64,000 nucleotides of DNA from Cutibacterium namnetense (GTDB lineage Bacteria > Actinomycetota > Actinomycetes > Propionibacteriales > Propionibacteriaceae). Below, in pieces: positions 62,749 to 64,000 of the stretch. A program made the translations under genes and the position numbers. Every line of letters starts with the position of its first letter. Positions within the stretch are counted from its first letter, which is position 1. The notes beneath the pieces are model-generated. The model was not told the DNA's origin. It searched no databases and saw only the letters and a program-made list of their open reading frames with translations. The stretch is taken from assembly GCF_001642025.1 (NCBI RefSeq), contig NZ_LWHO01000003.1:39279-103278 (forward strand), written 5' to 3'.

Positions 62749-63405
62749 TTACCAGCCCCGGGCGCGCCACAGTGGAAGGTTGGGACGTTCCTCCCCGACA
62801 GTTGTGGCGTCGCCATGCCCGGGATGAATAACCGTCGTGTCTGACATGGGCGCGAAGATCTTCATACAGACGTCGTTGTAGAGACTCTCGAACTCTCGGC
62901 TTCCGCTAGTTTTGCCGACCCCACCCGGGAACAGAGAATCGCCAGTGAGAACGTGGTCGTTGGGGCTACCGTGTAACCACAAGGCGATGGATCCGCGGGT
63001 ATGGCCTATCAGCCCAATGACGTCGAGTTCTACATTTCCGAGACGGAACAGATCACCGTCCCATATGGTGCGGCAGGTTACTCCGGTGGTGGCCTGAATG
63101 GCTTCGGCATCGGGTTCTCCGCACCACGGCTGGGCTCCCGTCATGGTAATGATCTCCGCGAGAGCCCCAGTATGGTCCTGATGACGATGGGTCGTAATAA
63201 CGGCTCCAACGTCGTAATCGCCGATGAGGGCTTTGAGCCGACCGGGTTCGGCAGCTGCGTCTACGAGGATGGCGGGGCCGGCTCCGGGATGGATGAGGTA
63301 GGCATTATTGTCCATGGTGCCTACCGAGATTTTGATGAGGTCGACGTCATCGTTAACCCTGACGAGGGCGGCCTCTGAGCCCGGATCTACATGGTAGAGC
63401 GGCAT
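62749..63405 (-). CDS. metallo-beta-lactamase-fold hydrolase
   Basis: A 218-residue glyoxalase II-like hydrolase. The metal site is ITTHRHQDHTG (HxHxDH form), with a third histidine in GLIGHTRGSIALWL, aspartate in HVLTGDSLFPGGVG, and a last histidine in VIHPGHGDATTVG. DNNAYLIHPGAGPAILVDAA at the N-terminus is typical of the family. AGGAAGGA precedes ATG 63405. The next gene on the same strand is a maleylpyruvate isomerase-like gene, so a thiol-linked detoxification role is plausible but not shown. Confidence 0.85.
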   Translation of the reverse strand: MPLYHVDPGSEAALVRVNDDVDLIKISVGTMDNNAYLIHPGAGPAILVDAAAEPGRLKALIGDYDVGAVITTHRHQDHTGALAEIITMTGAQPWCGEPDAEAIQATTGVTCRTIWDGDLFRLGNVELDVIGLIGHTRGSIALWLHGSPNDHVLTGDSLFPGGVGKTSGSREFESLYNDVCMKIFAPMSDTTVIHPGHGDATTVGEERPNLPLWRARGW

Positions 63406-63450
63406 GACGATTCCTTCCTGGGACGAGCAGGTACTCTGCCAGCTGTCCCG

Positions 63451-64000
63451 TTAGATGAGCATAGGGACGGCGAGCTGGTCAGCTCCGGCGAGACGCTCAG
63501 TTCCCCCTCTGCCCGATAGCCATCCTGCCAGTGCGCCGTCGGGCCCATGGACTGTGGTCGCGAATCCGACCCCGCCAACGCGGTCGGTCAGACCCGAATC
63601 AGAGACGATACGCATGGCGGGCACCTCAGGACGGTCCCGCAGGCGGAAGCAGACCCATTCCAGGAGGGTACGTGCGGGAACCTCAGGGAGGTCATCGACG
63701 GTCATCCCGAGATCAAGATCGACGTGGTGAAGGGCGATCTCCGCAAGTCGTAGTGCTGGCAGGTCAGTGACGTCGACGCGGATGTCGTTGGTCAGCCACA
63801 CCGCAGTGCCACGTTCCATGTCGTCGAGCGCGTCAAAAGTGGCGTTCAGGGAGCCTGCAGTGGTGTCGAGATCGATTTGCAGCTGCAGCCCGGTGCGTTC
63901 CGAACCGCGTTCGATGTCGCGGTCGCGGAGTTCGTCGGAGGGATAGAGGTGGGGGACTTCTTGATCGGTGACGACTGCTTTCGTGATGGCTTCAAAGGCA
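63451..64000 (-). CDS. mycothiol-dependent maleylpyruvate isomerase-like protein (partial)
   Basis: The frame is open from the window edge (64000) to a stop at 63451, giving about 182 C-terminal residues. It contains RLAEIALHHVDLDLGMTVDDLP, the block typical of the MDMPI / DinB-like four-helix family, where histidines bind metal. The MDMPI C-terminal domain follows (RIVSDSGLTDRVGGVGFATTVHGPDGALAGWLSGRGGTERL). Actinobacterial members use mycothiol or act as thiol S-transferases. The first part lies outside the window. It is 45 bases upstream of the metallo-hydrolase gene on the same strand, so they may share a transcript. Confidence 0.8.
   Translation of the reverse strand, partial: AFEAITKAVVTDQEVPHLYPSDELRDRDIERGSERTGLQLQIDLDTTAGSLNATFDALDDMERGTAVWLTNDIRVDVTDLPALRLAEIALHHVDLDLGMTVDDLPEVPARTLLEWVCFRLRDRPEVPAMRIVSDSGLTDRVGGVGFATTVHGPDGALAGWLSGRGGTERLAGADQLAVPMLI

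Noticed and set aside
1-64000. Insertion sequence, prophage or integrative element
   Set aside because: No transposase, integrase, phage structural gene or long terminal repeats were recognised. Gene order is mostly core-genome.

Overview
The window is a contiguous piece of chromosome from a high-GC Gram-positive actinobacterium. The content points to Cutibacterium, most probably C. acnes or a close relative. The evidence is a ftsA-less actinobacterial division cluster ending in sepF, yggT and wag31, a class F sortase, a cell-wall HtaA haem protein with an LPATG anchor, a PdtaR-type ANTAR response regulator, and a mycothiol-type maleylpyruvate isomerase-like protein. The species name is inferred from gene content, not from a search.

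Layout. Positions 1-3600 hold the 5' part of a HelD-like helicase gene, a Rossmann-fold protein and an alpha/beta hydrolase. Positions 3570-4210 hold an hsp20 gene behind two HspR (HAIR) operators. Positions 4220-7180 are a gluconate module (gntP, gntK and a GntR/FadR regulator). Positions 7240-11760 are the glycine cleavage operon gcvT-gcvH-gcvP. Positions 11880-16820 contain a DUF3040 protein and a MoxR / DUF58 / transglutaminase operon. Positions 17000-35590 are the dcw cluster, mraZ to wag31, mostly with 4-base stop/start overlaps and headed by four GTGGAG repeats phased at exactly 10 bp.

Positions 35750-44200 carry a DksA/TraR zinc-finger protein, lspA, rluD, pyruvate kinase, two crcB fluoride channel genes, tRNA-Leu(CAA), pdtaR, a thioesterase and polA. 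Positions 44400-47310 hold a large FAD/Fe-S lactate-type dehydrogenase gene cut in two by one in-frame amber codon. Positions 47380-58110 are the most distinctive accessory region: a class F sortase, then (after rpsA) a DtxR-box-controlled haem operon. That operon consists of sortase-anchored HtaA, HmuT-, HmuU- and HmuV-like importer genes, and two exporter-fold ABC half-transporters. Positions 58170-64000 hold coaE, an ABC ATPase remnant, uvrB, terC behind a yybP-ykoY-type manganese riboswitch, a metallo-beta-lactamase-fold hydrolase and a maleylpyruvate isomerase-like gene running off the window.

How the parts work together. The dcw genes build and divide the LL-DAP-type wall. Sortase F is the likely enzyme that anchors HtaA to that wall, and HtaA would pass haem to the lipoprotein HmuT and then to HmuUV. 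No phage, insertion sequence or CRISPR array was seen. Several genes (alpha/beta hydrolase, gntR, pyk, polA, uvrB, possibly the dehydrogenase) show a TANNNT box 6-7 bases before the start codon and look leaderless.
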